Assembly: GCA_037951165.1 (NCBI GenBank)
Contig: JBBDHG010000015.1
Span: 3,908,501 to 3,972,500, forward strand
DNA length: 64,000 nucleotides
Reading direction: 5' to 3'
From: Lophius americanus
Lineage: Eukaryota > Chordata > Actinopteri > Lophiiformes > Lophiidae
In this document: piece by piece, positions 1 through 13,187 of the stretch
Layout of the letters: each line of letters opens with the position of its first letter
Position numbering within the stretch: position 1 is the stretch's first letter
Notes under the pieces: model-generated
What the model saw: only the letters and a program-made list of their open reading frames with translations
Databases searched by the model: none
What the model was told of the DNA's origin: nothing
Translations under genes and position numbers: made by a program

Positions 1-1439
1 TCTTATACCCAATAATTATTAGAAAGTTATACAATACTATCGTGGTTACTAGGAATTGGTTGATTAAAAGAAAAAAGTTGCTTCTGGTCCAACACACAAG
101 GTTTATATCTTGCTTGCGGTGAGAAGTATTTGTAGGCTTATGGATACGTCACATTAAAGCACTATTTCATCTGCATGTTGAGCTTCTTTGGTGTCCACTT
201 TAGTTTTACACCTAAGCCCACTGAGGTCAATAGGTCACCGTAATAGCAACATATTTGACCTCAGGGTTATTGTCTAATATTCCTAATTTTGTAAAGCATC
301 AAAATAAATTCATGAAGGCTTATAGCAACAATGTATTTTAATTAAATATACATATTCTCTCTTGAATATTCAACACAAAAACACAAGTGATCACTATTTG
401 ATTAATCTTATCAGTGAGACTGTGCTGTCTCTACACACAGAGTGACATCATTGTTAATATTAATGTTTCGCTTTCCCCTTCTAGGAAATTCCATCGATCT
501 ATTAGATCATACATATATGTCTATGCATTTTGGTAATATTCTATATAAACTGGACTTCATGTGACAGCCTAATTGGCCCATTTATATGTAAACTTTACTT
601 GGAGTGGTTAAAGGTTAACTTTCTCTTTTGGCCCACAAAAAATGATGTCCACCTTTGCCCTTCTGACTTTGGGTCACCTGTCCATCAATCTCCAAATCTG
701 ACTTTAATTGGGTGATCAATTGAGTAACATAAACTATTCAGTCATACATATACAAATATATGTGTTACAAGCTACAAGTACACCAATATAAAAATTGTTC
801 AGTTCTGAGTCTTATGAGATTTCATTTAAGCATTAATCAGTTTTCCACACACTCATCATCAATTTTAAGATGACGGCAAATAATTCTAATGTCCTTAGCT
901 TGACTGTCAGCTCTGTTATCAGTCCATCTGCAGGTAATGGAATGAGCCCCTCTGGTATTTTGGTATTCTCCGAAAGTTCAAATTTCAAGTGTCATCAAAT
1001 AAACGTCACACAAGTACACAAGCTAGTATTGTACAGCTAAGCCTGTAGATGTGAACAGTTAAGCTTGGTGTACAGTTATCTGCTTGGTTGAGCCCGAAGT
1101 AAACACAGCTGGCTGTAATAGCAAAAAGTGCTCAGCTGAAATGGATTCCAAATATAGGTGACCTCCATTATCTATTTTGGGTACACCACTTCAAGAGGGA
1201 ACTTAAAATGGTGTACCCAGCAGTCTCTGCTACGATACTGATGTGCAGATTGGTGTCTGCAGCTGAACGATTAGCCTCTGAGGTCAAACAGGCTATGTGG
1301 CCTGCTCCAACATATAGAACAGTATGAATAGGTACTGATAGGTACTGAGATAGGTACTGGAATGACATCTGACGGTCTAATAATCTATTTTTCATCACGT
1401 AATAATCAGATTAATATGTTTTGAAATAATTTAATAAGG
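1..1439. other. No feature recognised
   Basis: AT-rich unique-looking sequence; open frames are short and show no domain or splice context. Confidence 0.5.
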
Positions 1440-3170
1440 GGTAGAAGCATTGGTTTGTACCCAGCCCCAAAGGGGTCACTACCCAGTGTACTTCTAGTGC
1501 CGGTCCCACACCCAGATAAATGGGGGGTTTGTGTCAAGAAGGGTATCAAATGTAAAACCCATGCCAAATCATTATGTGGAACACAGACCAGATTTCCAAA
1601 CCGAATCGGTCAAGGCCCGTGTTAACGCCCGCCACTGGCATTGTTAACCAGCTCAGTGCCGGCGGAAACTATGCTAATGTTGGTCGAAGAAAAAAAAAGG
1701 AGATTTGGAAACATGCCAGGAGTGGGGGGGTGAGATGAAATAGTGGAATCTGAGGAAGGAAGGCCGTTTGAATTCCAGGGAGACTATGGTTGGCAGTGGC
1801 AGTGAAGAACTCCCAGATGACTGAGCATCTACAGCAAATGTGAGGGAAACAGGTAGGAAGGTGCTTGGCGTGTCATTTGGACAAAGGAAAGAAGATAAAT
1901 AAACTTGGTGGTAGAATGAGGAGGTCCAGGAGAGTATATGTGAGAAAAGATAAGCGAGGAAATGGGAAAACAAGCGGTGAGAGTACAAGGAGATGCAGCT
2001 TAAGCTGAAGAAGAGTAACATAGAAAAGGCTAAACGAGACGCCTATGACGAGCTTTATGAGAGGTTAGACAACTATCAACTATCACTATCAACACTATTT
2101 TGGATACTGAGAGGATACCTGAGAAATGGAGGACAAGGGTTCTGGTGCCGATTTTCAAAAACAAGGTTGATGTTTAGAGCTGTAGCCACTACAGGGCTAT
2201 AAAGCGAATGAGTCCCACATTGAAGATATGTGAAAGAGTAGTGGAAGCTAGGTTAAGAAAATAAGTGACAATTTGTGAACAGCAGTATGGTTTCATGCCA
2301 AGAAAGAGGACTACAGATGCAATATTTAAAATGAGAGTACTGATGGAGTATAGAGAAATCCAGGGGGAGTTGTATTGTATATATATTGTGTATTGGATGT
2401 AGAAATAGTTGAACAACAAAGTGTGGACGGAGGAATTGATGAGGAAGACTGAAGGGTCGGAGAAGTATGTAGCGTAGTACAGGATATGTATGAGAGCAGT
2501 ATGACAGCTGTGAGATATGCAGTTGGACTGACGAATGGGTCCAAGCTGGAGGGGATGCTGCACCAAGGTTCAGTTCTGAGCCCCTTTTTGTTTGCTATGG
2601 GGATGAACAGGCTGACGGTTGCGATCTGTTGTGAGATCAGCGAGCAGGTGGAGGAAAAGCTGGAGAGGAGGAGGTTTGCGCTGAAGAGAACAGGAATGAA
2701 AGTCAGTCGCAGCAAGACAGAATACATGTGTGTGAATGAAAGTGAGGAAGTGGAATAGTGGAATAGTAAAGAGTAGCGGTCAAGTAGTTGCAGGAGTTTA
2801 AGTACTTGAAATCAACTGTTCAGAGCCATTTGGAGTGTGGAAAAGAGGCGAAAAAGTGAGTGCTGGCAGGGTGGAATATGTGGAGAAGAGTGTCAGGAGT
2901 TATCTGTCACAGAAGAGTAGCAGCAAGGGTGAAGGGAAAGGTTTACAAGGAGGTAGTGAGTCCAGCCCTGCTGTATGGTTTAGAGACGACAGCTCTAACC
3001 AAAGGACAGGAGGCAGAGTTGAAGATGTTCAGATTTTCTCACAGGAATATTGAATATATTGCTAGAAGGATGCCGGATAGAGCTGCCAGTCAGGAGAAGA
3101 AGAGGAAGACCGGAGAAGAGTTTCTGGATGGGGTGAGAGAGGACATGCATATTAACTTTACTCTGTAAAG
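1440..3170 (+). mobile_element. Decayed RTE-like LINE (non-LTR retrotransposon)
   Basis: 1470-1680 matches the conserved leader of a common fish RTE-like element (GCCGG, then AGATAAATGGGG, then AAACCCATGCCAAATCA). Reverse transcriptase follows in broken frames: YRAIKRMSPTLKICERVVEA (about 2190-2260), EQQYGFMPRKRTTDAIF (2280-2330), VQDMYESSMTAVRYAVGL (2477-2530), LHQGSVLSPFLFAMGMNRLT (2558-2620) and GMKVSRSKTEYMCVNE (2695-2740). Later pieces are LLYGLETTALTKGQ (about 2970) and ARRMPDRAA (about 3065). The catalytic YADD region is deleted between 2620 and 2640. It is a dead copy with many frameshifts. Confidence 0.8.
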
Positions 3171-3212
3171 CACCTTTGAGTTTCGTGAAAGGCGCTGTAA
3201 CCGTTAAATTAC

Positions 3213-3262
<50 letters not shown>
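3165..3262 (+). repeat. L2-type LINE 3' tail with (TTA)n
   Basis: The tail CTGTAAAGCACCTTTGAG, then GGCGCTGTAA, runs into about 50 bp of perfect ATT/TTA repeat at 3211-3261. This 'gcgct...ATT' ending is typical of L2/CR1-like fish LINEs rather than of the RTE body just upstream, so it is probably a separate insertion. Confidence 0.6.
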
Positions 3263-3263
<1 letters not shown>

Positions 3264-3439
3264 AGTGTAATTTGTTGACAAACAAACAACATAATGTAAG
3301 ACCAATCAATGGAATCTAAAATCATTGACCCATTGAGGACTGGATTCAGAATCATAGTCAAAATCAAAGTGGAAAAATTAGATCCCAGACTGACCAACTT
3401 TTGTGAATTTCCTCAAGACTAGTCATAATGTGAGTCGGT

Positions 3440-4345
3440 ACTGTGTACAGCCTCCACGTGCCTGTATGCACTCCCTACAACGTCTGGGCATGCTCCTGAT
3501 GAGAATACGGATGGTCCGCTGGTGGATATCCCCCCTGACCTGGATCAGGGCAACAGTCAGCTCTTAGACAATCTGTGGTACGACGTGGTGGCGGTGGATT
3601 CAACGAAACAAGCGGTCCCAGAGTTGCTCGATGGATTCAAGTCCGGGGAATGGGCGGGCAAGTCAATAGCATCAATGCCTTTGTCATGCAGGAACTGCTG
3701 AGACGCTCAAGCCACATGAGGCCGGGTATTTTCATGCACCAGAAAGAGCCCAGGGCCAAATGCACTAGCATACGATCTAAAAATGGGTCTGAGGATTTCA
3801 TCCCGGTACCTAACAGCAGTCAGGTTCCACCTGGCTAGCTCGTGATATCCATGCATGCATCCATTCATGCATCCTTGCATGCATGGATGGTCCTTGACAT
3901 GCATCCAAGGATATGCATGTCAAGGACCATCAATGACCCATCGCCAAACCGGTCCTGCCCTCACTCGTGCCCTCAGGCACCCTAACGGTGCTTGTTTCTG
4001 ACAGTTTGGACAGAAGCATGCACACGAGGGTCCTGCTGGAGGTTATTTTATAGGGCTCCGGCGGTACTCCTCTTGTTTCTCCTTGCAAAAAGGAGCAGAT
4101 AGCGGTCCTGCTGCTGGGTTGTTGCTCTCCTACGAACCCTCCACCTCTCCTGGTGTACTGGCCTGTCTCCTGATATCTACTCCACCCTTTTGACACTGTG
4201 CTGGCAAACACAGCAAACTTTCTGGCCACAGCGCATATGGATGTGCCATCCTGGAGGAGCTGCACTACCTGAGCAACTCCTGTGGAATGCAGGTACCGCC
4301 TCATGCCACCACTAGTGGAGAGGGCACTGGAAAAACACAAAACTA
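3440..4345 (-). pseudogene. Tc1/mariner-like transposase relic, internally deleted
   Basis: On the minus strand 4340..4090 encodes GVAQVVQLLQDGTSICAVAR and VSKGWSRYQETGQYTRR, a helix-turn-helix N-terminus known from Tc1-like fish elements. 3830..3710 encodes AVRYRDEILRPIFRSYAS and LFLVHENTRPHVA, the second catalytic Asp region. The part in between is missing and is replaced by an ATGCAT-rich palindromic stretch at 3848-3931. Further C-terminal sequence, in broken frames, reaches about 3440. Confidence 0.75.
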
Positions 4346-4399
4346 GCCAAGAATCAGCAAGAAAGGATGAGGAGAGGGGAATGGTCTGTTGCCACCAAC

Positions 4400-7060
4400 T
4401 GCAATACCATTCTTTAATAGGGTTCGTGTCGCTAATTGCCTCTGCTTTCCACCTGTTGTCTGTCCCATTTGCACAAAAGCAGGTGAAATTGATTCACAAT
4501 CATTATTGCTTCCTGACTGAAGAGGTTGATATCCCGGAGATGTGATTGACTTGGAGTTACACTGGGATGATTATGTGTTCCATTTATTTTTTTATATATA
4601 GTCAACCTGACTACACATTTTGATAGATTTTGAGAGACATTGACTAAAGAGGATGGGTTTTTTGTTTTGTTTTGTGTTTTTTTTTTTTTTAAGACGGTGT
4701 TTCATAATTGTGGAAAAACATCCCTAATATGAAACGGTACGCCAAAAATAAAACAAAAAAAACGAATGCATACTTAAAGTAAGTGCTACATAATAAATAT
4801 TTGACATCAATGAGTGAAGATATTATATATATATCACTCATGCAGACACACAAAGATAGGAAAACAATCAACATCACAGATGCTCTGGGACTCTACTTAC
4901 AAAAAAGAGGAACCCCCTCAACTGTGCAGTGTTTTACTGTGGTGGGCTGTTACCATTTTGCATAGATTACCAGCCAATAGCAACACCGAGCCAACTTTCA
5001 AATGGCCCACCTTCCTCTTTCCAAAAGAGTCTGACTCAGCAGCTTCAGATTCTGACACAGTTCACAGGAAAATCTTGAAGTCATTTTTAAAAGAATCCCC
5101 AAAATCAAACTTCTACGCCAGTTTTCTGAATGCCGTAAGTATGCTATCGCGGTGAGTCAACTCAGGAGATGACACCTCCATCCACTTGTTTGTCCGACAC
5201 TCATGATTAGTTAGGAGTCAAATCACTTCTGTAACTGAACTGCAACTAACCCAAAACACATGAATGTAAGTTCAAACACGCCAAGTTAAAAACGTACCAA
5301 GCCACAATCCTGTACTATTCAAACATATTACTATTCTAAAATTAGACAGGGAAAAAAAAACTTCATTAAACAAAGGTTGCACAATATTTTATAATTCTAT
5401 ATGCTGAAAATAAAATTGTACACTATTGTGTTAAAATATGTCAATAAATGCCACATACACACAATAAATAAGACTACATTTAAACAACTGTGCAATAACT
5501 GCTTAATTTACAATATTTAAATGCATTATTTAAATCCAAAGGTTATGTAAAATATATGACAATCTGAATGAAATAGGGATCAGTGTGTACCATGACAATG
5601 GAAGAGTAATGATGTACTTACATTTCTCCCAGTGCATACTGCTTATCTGGATAAAATCATGTCGTTAAACTGGAGCAAATCAATGTGACCGTTTGACTGA
5701 TGATGCTTTATAAGAGCCTGAAGATGCCCAACAATCCCCAAAGGGAGGTCACAGCTGCTCTAAACACAAATCTCTCTCATGCGTCCAATTTCAGTTGATT
5801 CTATTTAAGTAGAAGTTGAAACCCTGAAATTGAGGTGAATGGTTTGGATATGGGCAAATTAGATTGTAATAAATGAAAGAAAAATAATTCAGATATTTGC
5901 TCACTGGAGAAAATAAGGCTTATAAGCTTATACTTATTTACACAGACTATCAGTTTGATTCAGATAAATTAAACATTTTTCAGTAAATTTTTTTAACAAT
6001 TAAAGTAAATTTAATTTGAAATTTAAATAGATGGAAATAGAAATAGATGGTTACTCTCATTTGCTTTCAAGAGAGCATTCCCCAGTCTGTTCGTGATTTA
6101 AAGAACAGCTCAACTACTGGTGAACTGTTCCTTTAAGCACAGAGCTAGAGTCAAGAAACGCTTAGTGGAAACAGCTTGCCTGGCTGTCTCAAATGCTCCG
6201 ATATCAATAGGTCACGAGAATTTCACAAAAACAGTCAATTTCACAAATTTTTGGAAAAAAATTCAATCAATGCCCAAGAAGTTGTGTGTTAATGCATTTA
6301 AATCTTTACAAAAAAGAAAAAAAGAAGAAGGACTAAACCTTGGTTTCAAAAGTACAGTCAAAAATACAATAGTGGAATGGTGAAAATTACGAATAACAAA
6401 TAACTCAGAGACAATCGTAGAACCAAATCAAGATGGCCTGATACTCCTGTTAGGAATGAAATGACCATGCTAACATAAGTTCAGACTTGTTTAGAAAGCA
6501 CTTAGCACATAATCAGCTCCATTTTTTAAATTAATCCACATTTGTCAGGTGCCATTATGGGAGCGCCACACCACCAGATCTGTCTGGTAGCCATGTCTGG
6601 TATTTCCAACATGAGGGTTTTACAGATGCTGACTTGTTAAGGCATGTGGGTAACGCAATCAGATGATCTTGATAAGGAGTTTAGCTTTAGCTAATCTCAA
6701 CTGGAAAATAGATGTTCATGTGTAGTGTGACTAAAAATGTTCTAAAGTTTCTATTTTACTCTGGTGGTTGTCTATGATTGTCCGAACGCAATAGAAAAGT
6801 GTTTTTCCGGGTTAGGCTGACGTTATGTTACAGGGAAGTGTAGCTAGTCGGGAATGGGGATTAGGGTGGGGACAGGTTATGGAAAACAAATCAAGACATA
6901 GGAGGGAGACCCCACAGTGGCTGATGTGGACTATTTGGGGAAATCATACCATAACACAATGAGAACCCAAATCCCTTTATCCTGAAAGGTGGGTTACGGG
7001 GGTTTATTCCCAAAAAGTACGGGGATATTGTTAAATTGTCATTGCTATGTCCATGTGACC
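4400..7060. other. No gene recognised
   Basis: Short overlapping frames near 4783-5155 (113 residues, Ser/Lys-rich) have no recognised domain. The rest is AT-rich with poly-T runs near 4660-4690. Confidence 0.45.
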
Positions 7061-7062
7061 AA

Positions 7063-7485
7063 ATCCTTTATTTTAACAAAATAACTAAAAACTATTTCAT
7101 AGACCATTTTCAAATTTTATACCATCATCAGCCTTAGTGAAAGGAAGAAATTAGTTTATTTTTGGAAAGATCGGCTGTATATTTCCGAAAATAGTGGGAG
7201 ATTTATCTCCAACAGAATTTTTGGGTCATCATTTTTCAACCATTAATTTAGTACAAATTAAGTGAATATGAATCAACATGCGGAGATCAATCATGTGTAT
7301 ACCAAATTTTACTTCCACAGTTCATATTTTACTCATTAGGGAAATCTTTTTTAAGAAAAACACTGCTTTTCAGACTTAACTTCACATTTAATGTTCAATC
7401 ATTGGACTTGTTTGTACAATGCAGGGGATTGAGGGCTTTTCAGGGATATACCCTTACTATCAGGGACAACACCGTAGGTCTAGTT
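7063..7485 (+). repeat. Dispersed 0.5-kb family, copy A
   Basis: Begins ACAAAATAACTAAAAACTAT and ends near GGGACAACACCGTAGG. It shares ordered blocks with copies at 9335, 10885, 26105 and 54030: 'ctatttca', 'ccttagtga', 'gaatatgaatc', 'cactgcttttcagac' and 'gggatatacccttact'. It has no coding potential and no terminal repeats were recognised. Confidence 0.6.
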
Positions 7486-7507
7486 TTTGAATTATGCCTC
7501 TTGTCAG

Positions 7508-7622
<115 letters not shown>

Positions 7623-7769
7623 CACATTTGCTGCACATTAGCTCAGTGAACAGCTGCAGAAATCTACAGACTAAATTCAATCTTGAGATAATGCTGAACC
7701 TGAAACTTGAATGGTACCAGAATGGTATATTTAGCGTAGCAGGAAACACCTGCATGTTCTTCAAGCTTC

Positions 7770-9330
7770 ACTGATTAGCAACGCAGAGAAAATCTTATTG
7801 ATTTTTCAGTGTCTGAATGAATGTTTCTCCTTTTCTATATATCTCTAAATTGCCAATGTACACATACATTGATGATAAAACAGTAAACAATCAATACAGA
7901 CAGAAATGTTGTGCGTTATTTGATGCCTACAAATAAACAAAAGTTTGTGGAGGCTACATTTTTAATTTTTTTTTACACCCTGTTCAACTGTTTGGTTGAG
8001 TACATTGAGTCACTATTTCTTGTTGAAGAATGTGACTGAACCTGTTTATAATATGACTCAGTGACAGCATGTTTATGCTAAAGCGTAAGGGGCCAAGGAT
8101 GAGCCCTGGGGGACACCACATGACAAAGGGGCCACGAGAAGGCATTAGCCATGACTATAGAGAAAGTCCTACTCAATGAGAAGGTTTGTTTGTTTTTGGC
8201 ATATTATAGCATATTGGTAGTTATTAAACAGAATTATATAACTTCATTCAACCAGTCGAATAAGGTTCAAAGGGTTTCCTAAAAACATGCTTCACCAAAA
8301 CTGTTAGGCGATTTTACTTGAAAGTCGTAACGGTGAGTTAATCTAATTGAAATTGACTGTTTCCATGAAAAGCTTGACCAAACAATTTGTCATTTTATGG
8401 CACATTTAGAGTATCTAACATATCAAGTTTATGAATTAAATAAAATACGTAAAGAAATACATTTTCCATAGTTGTTGTTTTTTTCTTGTTGAGGACATTA
8501 AAGGATTCAAGCTGTTCTCGGCATCATGCCAATGAAAAAAGGGATATAAAAGTCTGGACTCACATTTTGAAACCAGGCTTCATGGCAGTTCCATCAATCC
8601 AATATGTGAGCAAACTTTTTGTGCACTGCTGGATTTTGAACGCATGCACCGAGTGATGCAAAGTGTGGCTTAATCCAAATAGCTGATGCAAAGAAGTCTT
8701 CAAAAGAGGGGAGAGCTCAATGTTGTGATTGTTCATAGTGTGGTATTTACTAATATAACTTTCATATAACTCTGAAAGGTGGCTTTACTTCAGCAGCATT
8801 TCAGTCAGAGAACTGGCTTTGGAGAGTGTGTGGAGGAGAAAGAGGCTAAAACATGAATGAAAGAGAAAGACGGGGCCATCTGTCCATGAAGGTCACAGTT
8901 ATTTCTCATCTTTCAGTTTAGCCTTTGGGCTGTGTTTCAGTCACGATCCTATCTCTATTCTTGTTTGTAGGCACCTTAAGGACCTGGATTATGTTAACAT
9001 CAATTGTGAAGTGTTGTGACTCATCTGCTGATCACTTTAGATGATTCATCACATATTTATTTCACAACAGGAAAGAATTCCATTGTTTTAAAATGGCCCC
9101 AAATAAAAGAGAGATAAAAAAGTACAATGGAAAAGAAGATTGGAGCACCATGGAAAAGATCAAGAACGAGAAGAAGTTAAAGAAGAGAAAAACAAGTAAA
9201 TAGAAAGATGGAGAGGAAGAAGATGAGAGTCCAAGAAGAAGAATGTAAGGAACTGAACCAAAAACAAGCACAACAATAAGGACAAAAACGGTGAGAACAA
9301 GATAGAGAAAAGGAGCAAAAAAAATTCAAA
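7770..9330. other. No gene recognised
   Basis: A repeat-like phrase at 8095-8125 (CCAAGGATGAGCCCTGGGGG) resembles a common fish repeat; the rest is unassigned. Confidence 0.4.
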
Positions 9331-9334
9331 GCTA

Positions 9335-9650
9335 GGCCCATGATCCCTTACAGCAAGGGTAAAATTAAATATGAAGTAATGTCTGAAAAACAGTGTTTTT
9401 CAAGAAATAAAACTCCCCCTAATGAGTAAAACACAAGCTATTAGATTACAATTTTCTACATAAAATATAGATCTCTTTGATTCAGAGGCAGCAAATGTGG
9501 ACCCCCCCTTAGTGCCAGATATATACAACAGACCTTTCACCAAATCAATTCAGTTCTTCCTCGTACCAAGGTCTATGTGGATATCACATTTGAAAATTAT
9601 CTATGAAGCCGTTTTGAGTTATAGCGTTAAAACGAAGGATGTGCGGCGGC
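9335..9650 (-). repeat. Dispersed 0.5-kb family, copy B (shortened)
   Basis: Reverse orientation relative to copy A. Shared blocks are GTCTGAAAAACAGTGTTTTT, CACCAAATCAATTCAGTTCT and ACCAAGGTCTATGTGG. The central part seen in copies A and D is deleted. Confidence 0.55.
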
Positions 9651-10428
9651 GGATGATGACACGGTCGCGTTGATGATTCTATAATATAAATATACTAACA
9701 GACAAAAAGGTTGAACTGAGAAAGCCTGCAAACGTGAAATCTCCCTGGTCAGACACATGAAACAGTACTTGGCCAAGCAGAACTCCCGCCTCAGTATGGC
9801 TCGGATGTTGCACCTCCGTGAGGTCATGTTCAGGCTCAGCCTGTAGTGTCGCACTTCAAGACCACCAATGTACCTTCACCCATCAAGATTTTTTTTTCTA
9901 GCGAGATTTTTTTTTCTTTTATGAACTGTATTTAACATTTTCAATGACAAAAATACTTTTTTACATCCATAAAACCATATAACGGCAGTTATCAGCAGTG
10001 CTAACAATAAAAAGAAATAAAAATGTTAAAAAAAAAAGAAACCTTAACATGAATTAAATCAATTTACCAGAGGGGTAAGCAAAATATAATACGAGTAAAT
10101 CAGACAGAATTAAGGCACTACTCAGTCGTTTTAAAGATTGAAAGAAATATTTAAAGCTCCGAGCAGCTTGGAAAAATTTACATATTGTTTGTAATATCCT
10201 ACCTCATACCAAAAATATTCTGCACATATTCCAGCGCTCTGATCTGCAAAAAAAAATAAAAATGTATACATCATAGTCAAAAACTCCTAACGAGACGTTA
10301 AGCTCTCAGATTTATTTTTTTATTAATTTTTTAGTTTGTTCCTAACTCTGCAGATAAAATCTCTCCAAAAATTGTCAAAAATCTGTGTGAGTCAAAGACT
10401 CGCTCAAACTCACTTTGCAAACATGGAC

Positions 10429-10677
10429 TACTCGGAGTCATCGATTGACTTAGAGCGTATGTTTAAGCGAGGGAACTGCAGCACCCAAAGGGACCCACAT
10501 AGACCCCAGGAGAAAGTGCAATCTCTTCAAGGGCCTGCACTCCGTAAATCGAACCTTGAACCTCCTTGCAACTATGCGAACTATCGTACCAGAATGTCGT
10601 CCTCAATCGATATTGTAAGAAAAATCATGTCGATATTTAAGAAAAAGCTAAAACACCCAAGGGCTTATTGTAAATGA
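10429..10677 (+). other. Unrecognised open frame, 82 residues, probably not a gene
   Basis: Open from ATG 10429 (MDYSESSIDLERMFKRGN) to TGA at 10677, inside a longer frame starting at 10336. It is rich in Arg, Ser, Gln and Pro with a basic end (FKKKLKHPRAYCK). No domain, splice support or promoter was recognised. It abuts a MITE fragment at its 3' end, so it may be repeat-derived. Confidence 0.12.
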
Positions 10678-10860
10678 GTACATTTTCTCAAGTACTGTAC
10701 TGAAGTACAAATTGGAGGTACTTGTACTTTACTTAATTATCTCCATTTTATGCTACTTTGTACTTTTCCCCTACTACATTTGTCTGACGACTCTAGTTAC
10801 AAGTAACTTTTCATATGTCATTTCTTTTAAACATTTCATGTTTCTCTACCTGAAGGATTA
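10672..10860 (-). mobile_element. Fragment of the CAGTGGTGGA MITE
   Basis: GAGTACATTTTCTCAAGTAC, then AAGTACA...GGTACTTGTACTTT, is the reverse complement of the right end of the element at 15830-16538. It is truncated, without both TIRs. Confidence 0.55.
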
Positions 10861-10884
10861 AAGGCTAAGGAGCATTAAAATTAA

Positions 10885-11420
10885 GGGGTATATCCCTGAA
10901 AAGTCCCCAGTCCCCTGTGTTGACAAAAAATCCCCCTGATTGAATTTCTCAAATTAAATGTGAAGATGTGTCTGAAAAACAGTGTTTTTCAGAAGGAAAG
11001 CCTGGTGAGTCAAATATGAACTATTAGACTAAAATATATATAAACAAAGATAGATACCATTGAATCTATTCATATGCATCTATTTTGGACAAAATTGGAC
11101 CCAAGGTTAGGAAGTTATATCCAAAAATCACTGTTTTTCTTATAAAAACTCCACCTGGCGAGTTATTTCCGGACTACCCGAGGTTTGATATACATTTCCT
11201 CCAGACGATTCATATGTACTAAATTTGGATTAAATTTGACCAATAATAATAAGGGCGAAAACTGTTAGGAGATAACTCTTCCCATATAGTGCTGGAAATA
11301 TACAACCGACCTTTCCCAGAATCAATCCAGCTATTTCTTGCACCAAGGTCTATGTGGGTAAAAAAATTTAAAATATTCAATGAAACGGTTTTTGAGCACG
11401 TTAACACGAAGGAAGGCTGC
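10885..11420 (-). repeat. Dispersed 0.5-kb family, copy C (near full length)
   Basis: Reverse orientation. Starts GGGGTATATCCCTGAAAAGT and ends CACGTTAACACGAAGG. It shares the AAAAACAGTGTTTTTCAG, CATATGTACTAAATTTGGAT-type and CACCAAGGTCTATGTGGGTA blocks with the other copies. Confidence 0.6.
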
Positions 11421-11429
11421 GACAATGAC

Positions 11430-12590
11430 AATTCTATAATAGCAGACTTTTATTATCATAACTTCTACACCTCCTGTCCAAAGGTTTAACGCAAAAAATA
11501 TCAATCAACTGAATTGGAGTTTCCTCTGATTGAATTCTCGATACAACGGAGGCCTGGTTTGAACATGTTTCTGAGCCGATGGCTGATTTGTGCAGTTGGA
11601 CTGCTGACTCTAGACAATAATATCCCCTCAGTGCTGCACTACACGTCAGTATTCGATTGCAGGGAGTTGGTTTCACATGTCATGGTTACACCTCGCTCCA
11701 GTCAACAACACCACCTTTGTGTTTTTCATGTTAGAATTCAGGAGGCAGGAGGCACTTAAAGTCGTGGTCTCAACCTTTTTCTACAGGATAATTGCTGGAA
11801 CTTCGAGTCCCCTTACAGCCTTACAGCCAAACGCATCGCAGGCCAGAACTGGCAGTTGTTTGTGTGTGGAGGCATTTCCGTTCTCCACTCAAATAAAAGA
11901 AGTATAAAGGCATGCGGAGGGAGATAAGAGTAGCAGAGAGTCGACCTGAGGGGGTGAGAGAGGTTAAAAGAGATTGTGAGTTTGTGTGTATGAGCGTGTG
12001 TGCAGGCGAGGCTCCAGCTCAGACTTGACCTGTGTGTAATACATGCCAAGACTTAAAAAGCCTCAAACCTGCTCTGACATGCAAAGCAAATAAATCTGTT
12101 CTGGGGGCTGTGGCTTGACTTTCGCCTTTTACTTTAACAGTGGTTCGCTCACGCTTTCGCCGTGTCGCTGCCACCTACACACCAAACATACCCATGCGCA
12201 CGTTGCCTGTTAGACCCTAAAGAGGGAGGGTAGTGCTGGTTGGCCCTTCGCCTGCTCAGAGGATTCAGGTTTGAGCTCAGAGGCCTGAAACAAACAGAGC
12301 TGCAGAGTGCTTGCACAGCTGCTGGTGTTGAATAAGTGGTTCAACAGTGAGGGGCTCGGAATGCTCACCGGTTCTGTAACTAGTCTGTCGACACACCCTT
12401 GGTCGAATGTTGCGAGTTTGCAGAACAGCAACTAATGCATTGTAAAGAACTCGATGACAGGATTTACATGACTGACGCTCCTTCAAACTTTCATGGACTG
12501 TGTTTTTTTTTCATCATCTTCGGTGATTTGCACTATGAAAAAGAGAAGCAGATAGTAGCAGAGCAATGAGTATGAAATTAATAAATTAAA
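11430..12590. other. No gene recognised
   Basis: Less AT-rich and repeat-poor stretch with several 70-80-residue frames on both strands, none recognisable. Confidence 0.4.
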
Positions 12591-12599
12591 CATAATATT

Positions 12600-13010
12600 T
12601 TAAGTAAACTCTGGTGGGCTCTGGTGGGCTGGCTATTGTGTTGGTTGTGTTGTTGGACAGTTATATGTCAGGTTTCTTGTGGCGGCTGGAGGGTTTCCCT
12701 GCTGACATTGAGCAAGCAGCGAGCATTTCCATCGGTTTTTTGGTCGTTTGGTTAGGCAGTCAGTCAGTTGGATGGTTATTTTAAGTAGGTTGGTTTTTGG
12801 AATGTTGGTTATGTGTAAGGGGATGGAGTGTTTCCCAGCTAACAGTGAGTAATGTGTGCACCATTTCGGTTGGTTATTTGGTTGGTTTGGTTAATTGGTT
12901 GGTTGTGTTAGATAGTTAGTTAGTTATTTGGTTGGTTTGGTTAATTGTTTGGTTGTGTTGGATAGTTACTTAGTTAATTGGTGGGTTGGTTGGTTGTATG
13001 GTGTGAGTAA
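12600..13010 (+). repeat. Degenerate GTTGGTTGG-rich tract
   Basis: Long irregular run of TTGGTTGG, TTAGTTAGTTA and GGTTAATTGG motifs, consistent with an old tetranucleotide microsatellite. Includes a local duplication (TTATTTGGTTGGTTTGGTTA near 12865 and near 12925). Confidence 0.6.
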
Positions 13011-13187
13011 AGAATACGTGATCAAGCTGCATCAAAATCTTCAGCTTGATCCTGAACAGTAGGCCTTACGTTTAAGTGACAAGTCACTAAACATCTTTTT
13101 CAAAAAAAACGTAAAAGATTAACAATTCCCAGTCCATAAATGCAATAGTACCATTACCAAAATCTCTACTGCTTTTGCCTTTCATGC

